Shown here piece after piece: positions 1 to 6,351 of a DNA stretch of 8,597 bases. The DNA is taken from NCBI GenBank assembly GCA_964487525.1, contig CAZAQC010000033.1:1-8597 (forward strand). The letters run 5' to 3'. The stretch is from UBA2177 sp964487525 (GTDB lineage: Bacteria; Patescibacteriota; Dojkabacteria; SC72). The position numbers and the translations under genes are program-made. The first letter of the stretch is position 1; each line of letters begins with the position of its first letter. The notes below the pieces were generated by a model. That model saw only the letters and a program-made list of their open reading frames with translations. It was not told the origin of the DNA and ran no database searches.

Positions 1-1706
1 TATTTGGTCTTCTGAGGGGATATTATCCAAGGTTATATCACTGTAGCCAGGTAAGCTTATGGTGTCATTTATTAGGAAGCCATCTCTGTAACCATTGATT
101 ACACTATCCGTTATATTGCTTCCTGTACCATCTACATTCCAGTTAAGGAACAACTCTTGAGGGCCTAGAACCTCTTGGGAGAGATTTGTCATACTAGGGA
201 TTACAAGGTCAATACCCCAGTTAAAATATCTTTGCATATGGCTTATATCAACTCTTCCATCACTTAGGAGCATATATTGGTCAAGGGTTATACTTTTAAA
301 GTTGTATACTCCGCTTGGCATACTGGTATGGTTAGGAGTTAGTTCTAGGTTAAATTCAAAGGTTACTATTTCGCTTCCTTGGGTTACAACTACATCTGAG
401 ACTCGGGCTATGGAGTCTAAACTACTGTTTCTTAGGATACCATCAGGTATCAAAGCCCATGTGTTATCACTATTGATTGCGTACACTAAAGGAGTATTAC
501 TCCAGGAATTATTATCTTGGAGAATCATTATTCCTAGTTCATCTGTACTGCTTGAGGTGTAGTTACTTATTATGTTTGGTAATTGGGGAGTATTGTTTGA
601 TTTACTAAACCACACAACGGTTCCTTTTATTTGGCTATTACCATCTATATCTTTACTTCCCACCCTTATCTTAAGGGGGTTGTTTACCTGTGTGCCTGTA
701 TATTCCTCTGTCTTACATCCTTTAAAGGAGGTGGAGTCTTCTTCTCCTACTTTAGGCAGGAATTCTTCTTTAGTACACTGTTCATCTGGGAGCATGGAGC
801 AAACAACCTCCGGGTCGTCTGTTTCTGGATCTTTACAGTTTGGATCACTTGCCAGAAGGGATGAGTCCCAATCNNNNNNNNNNCTGGCTCATTATCTACT
901 TTGTAGTAGGTTTCTAAAGGTAGAGAGTATACTTTATTTGTATCACATAGATTTACAGTGTAATACATTCCGCTTATTTGACCTTCTGCATTTTCTTTAA
1001 GTACTTGGGGAATGGTTAGGGAGGAGGGTGTGAAGTTTTGTATGTTGTTTGTTGATTCAACACAATAATCTTCACTTCTAGCACAATCAAAGGGAAGCCA
1101 TTCATTGCTTATTCCATAGTTATTTGCCCTAAAGGCATATCCAAGTCCACTGGCTGTAGAGGGAGTGGATCTTGTTGGAAGAGAGGTTTGTACATTGTTT
1201 TGGGTTGAAGGATATTTTACCGTAACAGGGGTAGCAGAATTTAGAGACAGAGCATAACTCTCGCCATCCACTACCATATTTAGGGAGGTTGATTGAGATT
1301 CTTCGGTTACGTTTGTTTCTATTTTGTAGCAAGTAGCTCTATCTGTACAATTATTATTACAATCATTTTTATATGTACAACTTATACCTGCTGTCATATT
1401 ACTACAAAGATTATTTGGATTAGTTCGAGTATATCCTGCTGGACAAGATGGTAAAGTGCATGATCCATCGCACGAATTGTCGCAAGGTGGGGGCGGACAC
1501 GCACAACTATAATCACTACATCCAGAAGTACAACCACGTTGAACATTAATTGATACAAAAGTACAGCCGCAGGCATAATTACCACCACTATAACCACAAG
1601 AATACCAATGACAACAACATCCTGCAAAAGTTGGATTCGAATTATATGTTAGAAATACAATTCCTAAAAACAAAAAAACCGAAATTGTATTAATAAGTTT
1701 CTTCAT
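1..1706 (-). CDS. Large Cys-rich secreted surface protein (3' end beyond window, interrupted by assembly gap)
   Basis: Starts at ATG 1706-1704 and reads open to the gap (about 274 residues). It then resumes in a different frame from 873 to base 1 (291 codons, no stop), so at least about 565 residues are visible and the gene runs off the left edge. Residues 1-28 are a signal peptide: MKK, a hydrophobic core to about 19, and TFAGC at 26-30. That is either a signal peptidase I site or a poor lipobox with Phe at -3. Residues 30-126 hold 19 cysteines, including CCC at 30-32 and a CACPPPPC stretch, with many Asn, Ser, Gly and Thr. After that come Ser/Thr/Asn-rich segments with scattered Cys pairs, which look like extracellular beta-rich modules. 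No known domain is recognised. The start lies inside the end of the 515-residue gene (17-base overlap), so the two are probably co-transcribed. Role unknown; cell-surface or secreted location is inferred. Confidence 0.72.
874..883. other. Assembly gap (10 N)
   Basis: Ten N's form a placeholder of nominal size inside the Cys-rich surface gene. The coding frame is open on both sides but shifted. Codons right of the gap begin at positions with remainder 2 modulo 3, and those left of it at remainder 0. One reading frame across the join needs a true gap length with remainder 2 modulo 3 (for example 8, 11 or 14). Confidence 0.97.
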
Positions 1707-3237
1707 AATTTTCCAATAAAATTTTTATAAACCGAGTATTTGTTCTTATATTATAGTACCCATCATCTTCCCACAATCCCTTCTTGTTTTGATCATTGTA
1801 TAAATTAATATATAAATTTTTATATATTCTTGAAAACATCAATTCCGCAAGATCTTTATCATCTTTATAAACTTCAATACATAAAAGCGATGCATAAGAG
1901 CTCTTATCTAATAATAATAATGTCTCCTTTGTATTTTCTAAGAACATGGCTTTTATTGTATTCAATACATTTGTAAAAAAGATATCATTACTATATTTAG
2001 AAGCCGAATTAACACTATATGCTAAATTGCATATATCTTTTATACCCAAATTGGTCGCATATAAAAAATCGTAAATAGCTGACAATTTTATATTATTTAT
2101 ATTTTGTTCATCTAGAGGTAATTTGTTCATATCCTGAGCAATAAAAGAATCTCCTATCAAATTAATGCTGTTTTCAAGGGGAAGCATACTTTCTACAGAT
2201 TCATAATTGGGCTTATCATTAATACGATTCAAATTTATACTTTGTAATAAATCATCCTCTGAATAAGGAAAAGATGCATTTTCCTTTATTTTTTCTATAT
2301 CGTTAATTATGCTTTCACTATTACAAAATTCATTAGAAAGAAGATTCTTTATCTCTTCATTTGATGAATTTTGAAAAATTTCTTTTACTAAAGTACATCC
2401 TAAAGAATTATTCTGTATATATGAACTTTTTTGCACTGTATTTGAATCGGGATAAAAACAATCTCCGCTTTCACAAATATTGTTTTTTGCTAAAGTCTCA
2501 ATTTCGTTTTTAATTTGTGTTCTTTTATATAAATAATCTGTAGCGATATTTGAGAAATTATCACTTACAATATTTTGGGAAAATTCCTTTAATTTTCCTT
2601 CTCCTTTATATTTTACAAGATAGGAATCTAACCATAAATCATATAAAGTTAAGTTATACAAACTATCACTATTATGGTGAAGAATAGCTACCTTTCCATC
2701 TTTTTGTAACGATTCATAAACCTCTGTTGTTATTGGTTCTAACAAACTATTAACAGATTTGTTAAAGTTTTTCATATTTATATACATTTCTTTTAATAAT
2801 GATGTGATTTTATTGGAATCAAGATTTAAGGGTTTGTAAGCCCAATTATATAAATAACCATTGTTTTTAAATTTTAATGATAATTCAATATTTAAATTTT
2901 GATTTTCCTCAAGATCTTCTTTATTTCCATCGAATTTATTAATTGGTAAAACAACATTTTCTATATATATGTTTTTTCTGTTTTTTGAGTCCCAAGCATT
3001 TAGATTAAAAGAATAATTTTCATCCTTTATGCTAGTCTTGTAGATAAATCCTTGTAGTATGTATTCCACTTCTGATTTTCCTGTTTTTTCTTTTACAAAG
3101 GGGTTTAAAAACTCATATTCTTTTGGTAATTTGGCAGACATATTATTTTTGTAGTACCAATATCCCAGAAATCCTAAAAACAAAATAAGAAGGGCTATTA
3201 ATATTGGAAGAATTTTTCTTTGGGCAGTTGTATTCAT
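1690..3237 (-). CDS. Membrane-anchored extracytoplasmic protein of unknown function (515 aa)
   Basis: Not recognised as any family. It begins with a short N-terminus containing Arg and Lys, then one hydrophobic segment at about residues 10-27 (ILPILIALLILFLGFLGYW), so it is probably a single-pass anchor with the bulk outside the membrane. The first half looks mixed alpha/beta; from about residue 150 on it is Asn/Lys/Glu-rich and mostly helical. The few cysteines include a C-x4-C pair (NICESGDCF) and isolated ones near 281, 306, 402 and 450, which could form disulfides. The gene is very AT-rich. It ends in TAA at 1692-1690, inside the start of the downstream Cys-rich protein gene, suggesting translational coupling and a shared extracytoplasmic job. 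A near-leaderless promoter lies just upstream. Assembly partner or scaffold for the Cys-rich protein is one guess; no motif proves it. Confidence 0.8.
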   Translation of the reverse strand: MNTTAQRKILPILIALLILFLGFLGYWYYKNNMSAKLPKEYEFLNPFVKEKTGKSEVEYILQGFIYKTSIKDENYSFNLNAWDSKNRKNIYIENVVLPINKFDGNKEDLEENQNLNIELSLKFKNNGYLYNWAYKPLNLDSNKITSLLKEMYINMKNFNKSVNSLLEPITTEVYESLQKDGKVAILHHNSDSLYNLTLYDLWLDSYLVKYKGEGKLKEFSQNIVSDNFSNIATDYLYKRTQIKNEIETLAKNNICESGDCFYPDSNTVQKSSYIQNNSLGCTLVKEIFQNSSNEEIKNLLSNEFCNSESIINDIEKIKENASFPYSEDDLLQSINLNRINDKPNYESVESMLPLENSINLIGDSFIAQDMNKLPLDEQNINNIKLSAIYDFLYATNLGIKDICNLAYSVNSASKYSNDIFFTNVLNTIKAMFLENTKETLLLLDKSSYASLLCIEVYKDDKDLAELMFSRIYKNLYINLYNDQNKKGLWEDDGYYNIRTNTRFIKILLENYEETY

Positions 3238-3238
3238 T

Positions 3239-3274
3239 TAAGTATATCGTAGATTAATTTTGTAATTATTTCAA
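3239..3274 (-). promoter_or_regulatory. Candidate promoter of the surface-protein operon, near-leaderless
   Basis: On the minus strand TTGAAA (3274-3269) is followed by a 17-base spacer and TACGAT (3251-3246). The expected transcription start is near 3239, two bases before the ATG at 3237. No Shine-Dalgarno is present. An alternative -10, TATAAT at 3289-3284, would give a leader of about 40 bases. Confidence 0.4.
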
Positions 3275-3295
3275 GGTGTGATAATTATAAAGATA

Positions 3296-3331
3296 TTCAT
3301 TTTTAGTTATAAAAATGTTATAATACAACGT
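3296..3331 (+). promoter_or_regulatory. Extended -10 promoter of the repeat-protein gene
   Basis: TGTTATAAT at 3316-3324 is a perfect extended -10 element (TGn plus TATAAT). A weak -35 (TTCATT, 3296-3301) sits at 17-base spacing. The expected start is near 3331, which is also the first base of a small hairpin (TTGTT-CTT-AACAA, 3331-3343). Confidence 0.7.
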
Positions 3332-3677
3332 TGTTCTTAACAATCAAATAAGCAAAAGAGGAGAAAATGAACATTCTAATGTTGGTTGTTTTACTAATGG
3401 GTTCCCTTGGGAATCCCGTTCTTCCGGAAGGGGAAGATGGTTTATGTATACAAACGTATACACCCACTCTCTCTGGGAGTGGTATTATCGACCAAGAATG
3501 TTACATTCTTGATGAAGAAACAGGCAATTATTGCCAAGAGATTACTTCAACCACTATTACCTTAGGGCATAGAATCATTGGACAAGTATGTCTAATTGAA
3601 ACTGAAGATCTTTTCTGCAAAGAAAAGGCAATAAACACTATTGCCCAAGGGAGACGAGTGGTCGGATACGATTGTTT
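3331..3677 (+). other. Array of consecutive RNA hairpins tiling the repeat-protein mRNA
   Basis: Hairpins read directly, in order: TTGTT/AACAA (3331-3343); AACAT/ATGTT (3370-3383); a 10-pair stem with one bulge (3396-3420); TCTTCC/GGAAGA (3420-3437); TGTATAC-AAAC-GTATACA (3445-3462); CCACTCTC/GGGAGTGG with loop TCT (3464-3482); CAAGAATG-TTA-CATTCTTG (3493-3511); GGCAA-TTA-TTGCC (3523-3535); CTAT..CC-TTA-GG..ATAG (3554-3572); ATTGGACA/TGTCTAAT (3577-3596); CTTTTCT-GCAA-AGAAAAG (3610-3627); GGCAATA-AACAC-TATTGCC (3627-3645); and a wobble-rich stem (3656-3677). Non-Watson-Crick pairs are G-T on the plus strand, which suits the sense RNA. The pairing is seen in the sequence; in-cell folding is inferred. 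Confidence 0.7.
3359..3363 (+). promoter_or_regulatory. Ribosome binding site AGGAG
   Basis: AGGAG lies three bases before the ATG at 3367, which is close but workable. It is the only clear Shine-Dalgarno sequence in the window and fixes the start of the repeat-protein gene. Confidence 0.7.
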
Positions 3678-3687
3678 CTTAAAATGA
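3367..3687 (+). CDS. Small secreted-type protein with three two-cysteine repeats (106 aa)
   Basis: Not recognised as a known family. Residues 3-15 are a hydrophobic leader (MNILMLVVLLMGSLG) with no Lys or Arg before the core, which is unusual for a bacterial signal peptide. The rest is three imperfect repeats beginning near residues 26, 55 and 83. Each has a first Cys (27, 56, 84), a Thr-rich or polar stretch, a G-x-x-[IV]-[IV] motif, and a second Cys (45, 75, 103) followed by a hydrophobic residue; the gap between cysteines is 18-19. Six cysteines, two per repeat, suggest one disulfide per module. The gene has its own strong promoter and Shine-Dalgarno, and a visibly higher GC content than its neighbours. 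Its mRNA is tiled with hairpins, described separately. The ORF and repeats are seen directly; secretion and disulfides are inferred. Confidence 0.75.
   Translation: MNILMLVVLLMGSLGNPVLPEGEDGLCIQTYTPTLSGSGIIDQECYILDEETGNYCQEITSTTITLGHRIIGQVCLIETEDLFCKEKAINTIAQGRRVVGYDCFLK
3442..3684 (+). repeat. Three tandem diverged coding repeats of about 84-87 bases
   Basis: Units are 3442-3528, 3529-3612 and 3613-3684 (29, 28 and 24 codons, the last lacking its linker). They share the two Cys codons and the motif GSGIID, GHRIIG or GRRVVG before the second Cys. First cysteines are 29 and 28 codons apart; second cysteines are 30 and 28 codons apart. Nucleotide identity is low, so the duplication is old or strongly diverged. 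Confidence 0.75.
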
Positions 3688-3741
3688 ATCTCCAAAGTTT
3701 AGCTTTCTGAAAAGGCCTGACCTTAAGATGTTTATTCCTAT

Positions 3742-3775
3742 GTATCGTTTTTACGGTACTTGGTTTATCTTTTGG
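3742..3775 (+). terminator. Weak candidate terminator after the repeat-protein gene
   Basis: GTATCG (3742-3747), loop TTTTTA, and CGGTAC (3754-3759) form a six-pair stem with one G-T wobble, followed by a loosely T-rich stretch. A smaller hairpin, AAGG-CCTGA-CCTT, lies at 3712-3724. The U tract is poor, so confidence is low. Both hairpins continue the hairpin-rich character of the transcript. Confidence 0.35.
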
Positions 3776-3790
3776 TTGGGCTCTTTTTCT

Positions 3791-4552
3791 TTATCCAAAC
3801 AATGTTCCAGTCCCCATATTCAAAACTCTCTCTATATTCCACTGTAAGTCCTCTTTGTCTGTAGTATTATCCCTTAACCATTCTAGATATCCCCTATCCT
3901 CCTTAGCTATTTCCATTAACGATTTGCCTGCATATTTACCAAAATTCACATTTCTAATATATGGAGGTTCCTTAGATATTTGAATCATATTCTCAATACT
4001 TAATTTGCTATTCTCTTGTATATATTTAAACAAATCCCTGAGAAAGTGCACATCACTTAAAGCATCATGTGCTGTATTGTGATCTACATTTTCTTTTTTG
4101 TACAAACCTAAATAGTATCTAAGAAATTGTAATGAGTAACTCTCAATATCCATATCTCCATCCGTAAACATATTTCTTGCTAACTTAAATGTACATATTT
4201 GCTTAGGTATCTCTATACCTTTTCTTCTCAACACCTCTGCATCAAAATCAATATTATGACCTACCCAAACATACTCCTTTGCTAAATATTCTAAATACTC
4301 CTTAAGACTTTCACCCTTAAATTCTTTGTCTTTAAAATCTTTAGGTAACGTGGCATTCTCAAAAGGTTGAAACTTTTCCAAAAATTCAGGTGTTAGATGA
4401 TGTACTGCCATAGCTGAGAAGCTAATCTTCTGACCTGGATTAAAGTACATATTAAGAGAAGTACCCTCTTCTTTTATCAATGCCAACTGAATTATATCCT
4501 TACTTTGTATATCTGTTGTTTCTGTATCAAAATACAGTATTTTGTTCTCCAT
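3791..4552 (-). CDS. DEDDh 3'-5' exonuclease with ExoX-type C-terminal motif
   Basis: A DnaQ-superfamily exonuclease, about 253 residues from the chosen start. Numbered from ATG 4552: motif I is YFDTET with Asp9 and Glu11; motif II is GHNIDFD with Asp104; motif III is HDALSD with His162 and Asp167. That completes the two-metal catalytic set. Residues 204-226 (FGKY.GK...EIA..D.GYLEWL) match the small C-terminal domain found in exodeoxyribonuclease X-like proteins. The family removes nucleotides from DNA 3' ends in repair or proofreading; as a separate short protein it is more likely a repair nuclease than the polymerase III epsilon subunit. An in-frame ATG at 4570 would add six residues. ATG 4552 is preferred because TATACT ends exactly six bases upstream, so the mRNA would begin at or beside it, and because Pfam-type homology starts here. 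It is transcribed divergently from map. Confidence 0.85.
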   Translation of the reverse strand: MENKILYFDTETTDIQSKDIIQLALIKEEGTSLNMYFNPGQKISFSAMAVHHLTPEFLEKFQPFENATLPKDFKDKEFKGESLKEYLEYLAKEYVWVGHNIDFDAEVLRRKGIEIPKQICTFKLARNMFTDGDMDIESYSLQFLRYYLGLYKKENVDHNTAHDALSDVHFLRDLFKYIQENSKLSIENMIQISKEPPYIRNVNFGKYAGKSLMEIAKEDRGYLEWLRDNTTDKEDLQWNIERVLNMGTGTLFG

Positions 4553-4560
4553 ATAATTTG

Positions 4561-4569
4561 AGTATATCA
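4561..4569 (-). promoter_or_regulatory. Extended -10 of the exonuclease gene, leaderless type
   Basis: On the minus strand TGATATACT (4569-4561) is an extended -10 (TGn plus TATACT). Its last base is six bases before the ATG at 4552, so the predicted transcript starts at the start codon. No convincing -35 is seen. It overlaps the alternative upstream ATG at 4570, which such a transcript would not contain. Confidence 0.55.
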
Positions 4570-4577
4570 TTAATTAA

Positions 4578-4606
4578 TTTAGAAAATTAGTTAATAGTAG
4601 TATAAT
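4578..4606 (+). promoter_or_regulatory. Promoter of map, leaderless type
   Basis: TTTAGA (4578-4583), a 17-base spacer, and a perfect TATAAT (4601-4606) are followed by only five bases before the ATG at 4612. The expected transcription start is at 4612-4613, so the mRNA would have no leader and no Shine-Dalgarno. Confidence 0.65.
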
Positions 4607-4611
4607 CAAGA

Positions 4612-5376
4612 ATGATAATTACAAAAGCAAAGGATGAAAGAACTATAAGGGAAGCTGCAAATATATCTGTTGATATTTTAAAAGAATTAGGAGAACTCCT
4701 TAGGATAGGAACAACTCCTTTAGAGATAGATAGGCAGGCAGGATTTTTATGCAAAAAATACAATGTAAAGCCTGCATTTAAAAGAGTTGACGGATATAAT
4801 TTTAATACATGCATCTCAGTAAATGATGTTGCAGTACATGGTGTACCTAAGGATATTCCCTTTAAAAAAGGTGATTTGATATCAATAGATTTTGGAATAT
4901 ATCATAAAGGTATATATACCGATCATTGTTGGACATGGTCTGTAGGAAAGCCAAATGAAAAAAACAAAAAATTAATCGAAGCTGGAAGAAGGAGTGTAGA
5001 AAATGCTGTTGAAAAAGCTGTCGTAGGAAACACAACTGGAGATTTGGGCTATGAAATGGAAAATGAGGCTAAAAAGAATGGTTTTAATATTATTAAAATG
5101 TTTGTGGGACATGGTATAGGGAAAACACTTTGGGAAGATCCAGAAATTCCAGCATATGGTAAAAAAGGAACAGGAGATATTCTAACGGATGGTATGGTCA
5201 TATGTGTTGAATGCCAAGTTGTAGATGATATTGATGATGTAGAAATAGATGATGATGGATGGTCAGCTAAAACAGTAAATGGTGGTAATAGTGTTATGTT
5301 TGAATATATGATTGTAGTTAGGAAAGACAAACCTTCAATCTTAACTGATACCCTTAGCTGGAGCACTACAATATAA
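4612..5376 (+). CDS. map: Type I methionine aminopeptidase
   Basis: A metalloprotease of family M24 that removes the initiator Met from nascent proteins in the cytoplasm. At 254 residues it has the usual length of a short bacterial enzyme. The five metal ligands are in place: Asp93 (SIDFG), Asp104 (YTDH), His167 (GHGIG), Glu200 (VECQ) and Glu231 (FEYM). His76 in VHGVP is also conserved, as is the NTCISVND strand. Odd points: the second His of the usual GHGIG...HE motif (E. coli His178, which contacts substrate) is Trp174 here, and the usual FEH after the last strand is FEY. A short acidic insertion (residues 205-215, DDIDDVEIDDD) precedes the last strand. The start follows from the promoter abutting it and from the usual N-terminal helix. 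trxB follows after 42 bases. Confidence 0.92.
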   Translation: MIITKAKDERTIREAANISVDILKELGELLRIGTTPLEIDRQAGFLCKKYNVKPAFKRVDGYNFNTCISVNDVAVHGVPKDIPFKKGDLISIDFGIYHKGIYTDHCWTWSVGKPNEKNKKLIEAGRRSVENAVEKAVVGNTTGDLGYEMENEAKKNGFNIIKMFVGHGIGKTLWEDPEIPAYGKKGTGDILTDGMVICVECQVVDDIDDVEIDDDGWSAKTVNGGNSVMFEYMIVVRKDKPSILTDTLSWSTTI

Positions 5377-5381
5377 TGATG

Positions 5382-5390
5382 TGCTAAAAT
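5382..5390 (+). promoter_or_regulatory. Possible extended -10 upstream of trxB
   Basis: TGCTAAAAT in the 42-base map-trxB gap resembles an extended -10 and would give a leader of about 22 bases. A TATAAT also overlaps the map stop codon (5372-5377). Neither has a good -35, so read-through from map is equally possible. Confidence 0.3.
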
Positions 5391-5418
5391 AGCAATAATA
5401 AATTCTTGAAATATAAAA

Positions 5419-6351
5419 ATGGATAATATATACGATGTAGCAATAATAGGAAGTGGACCGGCAGGCTTGAGTGCAAGTATATATGCCAGTAGGTATAGAT
5501 TAAAGAATATTGTTTTTGGGAAAATGATAGGAGGAACAATAACAGACGCACATAAAGTATGTAACTATCCAGGCGTGTCTGATATCTCAGGATTAGAGCT
5601 TGGTAAGAGAATGTTTGATCAATCAAAAGAAGAAGGAGGAGAATTTTCTTCTGAAAGCATTGTAGATGTTAAGAAAGAAAACAATATATTTAGACTATTA
5701 ACAGATACAGATAAGGAATACTTTTCTAAAAGTGTCATATTAGCTACAGGTACAAAAAGGAATAAATTGGCTATTCCAAATGAAGACAAATATCTTGGGA
5801 AAGGTCTCTCATATTGCGCTACATGTGATGCTATGTTCTACAAAGACAAAACTGTAGTTGTAATTGGTGGAAGTAACGCAGCTACTATGGCAGCAACAAT
5901 GCTCGCTGATGTTGCTAAACAGGTATACATTATATACAGAGGGAAGGAATTAAGGGGAGAGCCTGCTTGGGTAGAAGATGTGAAAGGTAAAAATAATATA
6001 CAAATACTTTACGAAACTTTGGTTGTAGATTTAGAAGGAAATGAAAAATTAGAAAGAATAAAGATTAATAAAAGCTTTAATGATTCTGAATATATTGTTA
6101 CAGATGGTATATTTATAGAGATTGGATCTGAACCAAATGCCACTTTACCATTACAGCTGGGATTAGAATTAGACGATCAACAATATATTAAGGTAGATCA
6201 AAAACAAGCAACAAGTATAGTAGGAATATGGGCAGCAGGTGACTGCACAACCAATTCTAATAAGTTTCAACAGGTTGTAACTGCAGTTGGCGAAGGTGCA
6301 GTAGCATCTAACTCTGTATACTCTTATTTAAAAGAAAACGCTAGTTTCTAG
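5419..6351 (+). CDS. trxB: Thioredoxin-disulfide reductase-like flavoprotein
   Basis: An FAD-dependent pyridine nucleotide-disulfide oxidoreductase of 310 residues, the normal length for low-molecular-weight thioredoxin reductase, which keeps thioredoxin reduced. Domains in order: FAD-binding GSGPAG (11-16); a GGT.TDA..V.NYPG flavin segment (38-52); ATGT (109-112); the redox-active CATC (Cys133, Cys136) followed by Asp; a dinucleotide-binding fold at about 145-175; and the C-terminal FAD motif AAGD (near 274-277). Odd points: the nucleotide-binding turn is GGSNAA instead of GGGxxA, and the usual HRRxxxR that holds the NADPH 2'-phosphate is YRGKELR (173-179), with one Arg lost. The electron donor may therefore not be NADPH. 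There is no Shine-Dalgarno. The stop overlaps the convergent nucleotidyltransferase gene by 11 bases. The family is sure; the exact partner is inferred. Confidence 0.87.
   Translation: MDNIYDVAIIGSGPAGLSASIYASRYRLKNIVFGKMIGGTITDAHKVCNYPGVSDISGLELGKRMFDQSKEEGGEFSSESIVDVKKENNIFRLLTDTDKEYFSKSVILATGTKRNKLAIPNEDKYLGKGLSYCATCDAMFYKDKTVVVIGGSNAATMAATMLADVAKQVYIIYRGKELRGEPAWVEDVKGKNNIQILYETLVVDLEGNEKLERIKINKSFNDSEYIVTDGIFIEIGSEPNATLPLQLGLELDDQQYIKVDQKQATSIVGIWAAGDCTTNSNKFQQVVTAVGEGAVASNSVYSYLKENASF
6341..6351. other. 11-base tail-to-tail gene overlap, palindromic CTAG-TTT-CTAG
   Basis: The two convergent genes share CTAGTTTCTAG. The TAG at 6349-6351 ends trxB on the plus strand; the complement of 6341-6343 is TAG and ends the nucleotidyltransferase on the minus strand. 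The repeat is symmetric, so each strand supplies the other's stop. There is no room for a separate terminator between them. Confidence 0.9.

Noticed and set aside
390..680. Perfect 6-pair stems at 399-418, 436-451 and 663-677
   Set aside because: Three such stems in about 870 bases is close to chance expectation, unlike the dense array at 3331-3677.
747..873. Extension of the Cys-rich ORF through the N's to a stop at 747
   Set aside because: It depends on an arbitrary gap length. The alternative frame is open for 291 codons to the window edge and encodes a plausible secreted protein.
302..1000. Plus-strand ORFs of 77-142 codons
   Set aside because: They lie opposite the long minus-strand surface gene, lack ribosome sites and family features, and one runs through the gap.
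3331..3677. CRISPR array or inverted-repeat mobile element
   Set aside because: The hairpins have different sequences, with no identical direct repeats and no transposase or terminal repeats.
3367..3687. Purely non-coding structured RNA with a chance ORF
   Set aside because: The ORF has a Shine-Dalgarno, a hydrophobic leader and three codon-level repeats with conserved cysteines, so coding is likely. A dual role is kept open.
3685..3711. UGA read as an amino acid (recoded genetic code)
   Set aside because: No internal TGA occurs in any of the well-identified genes, and the repeat unit ends naturally at this TGA.
4553..4570. Upstream start codon for the exonuclease at 4570
   Set aside because: The likely -10 element lies between it and ATG 4552, so it would not be transcribed, and the six extra residues have no homology value.
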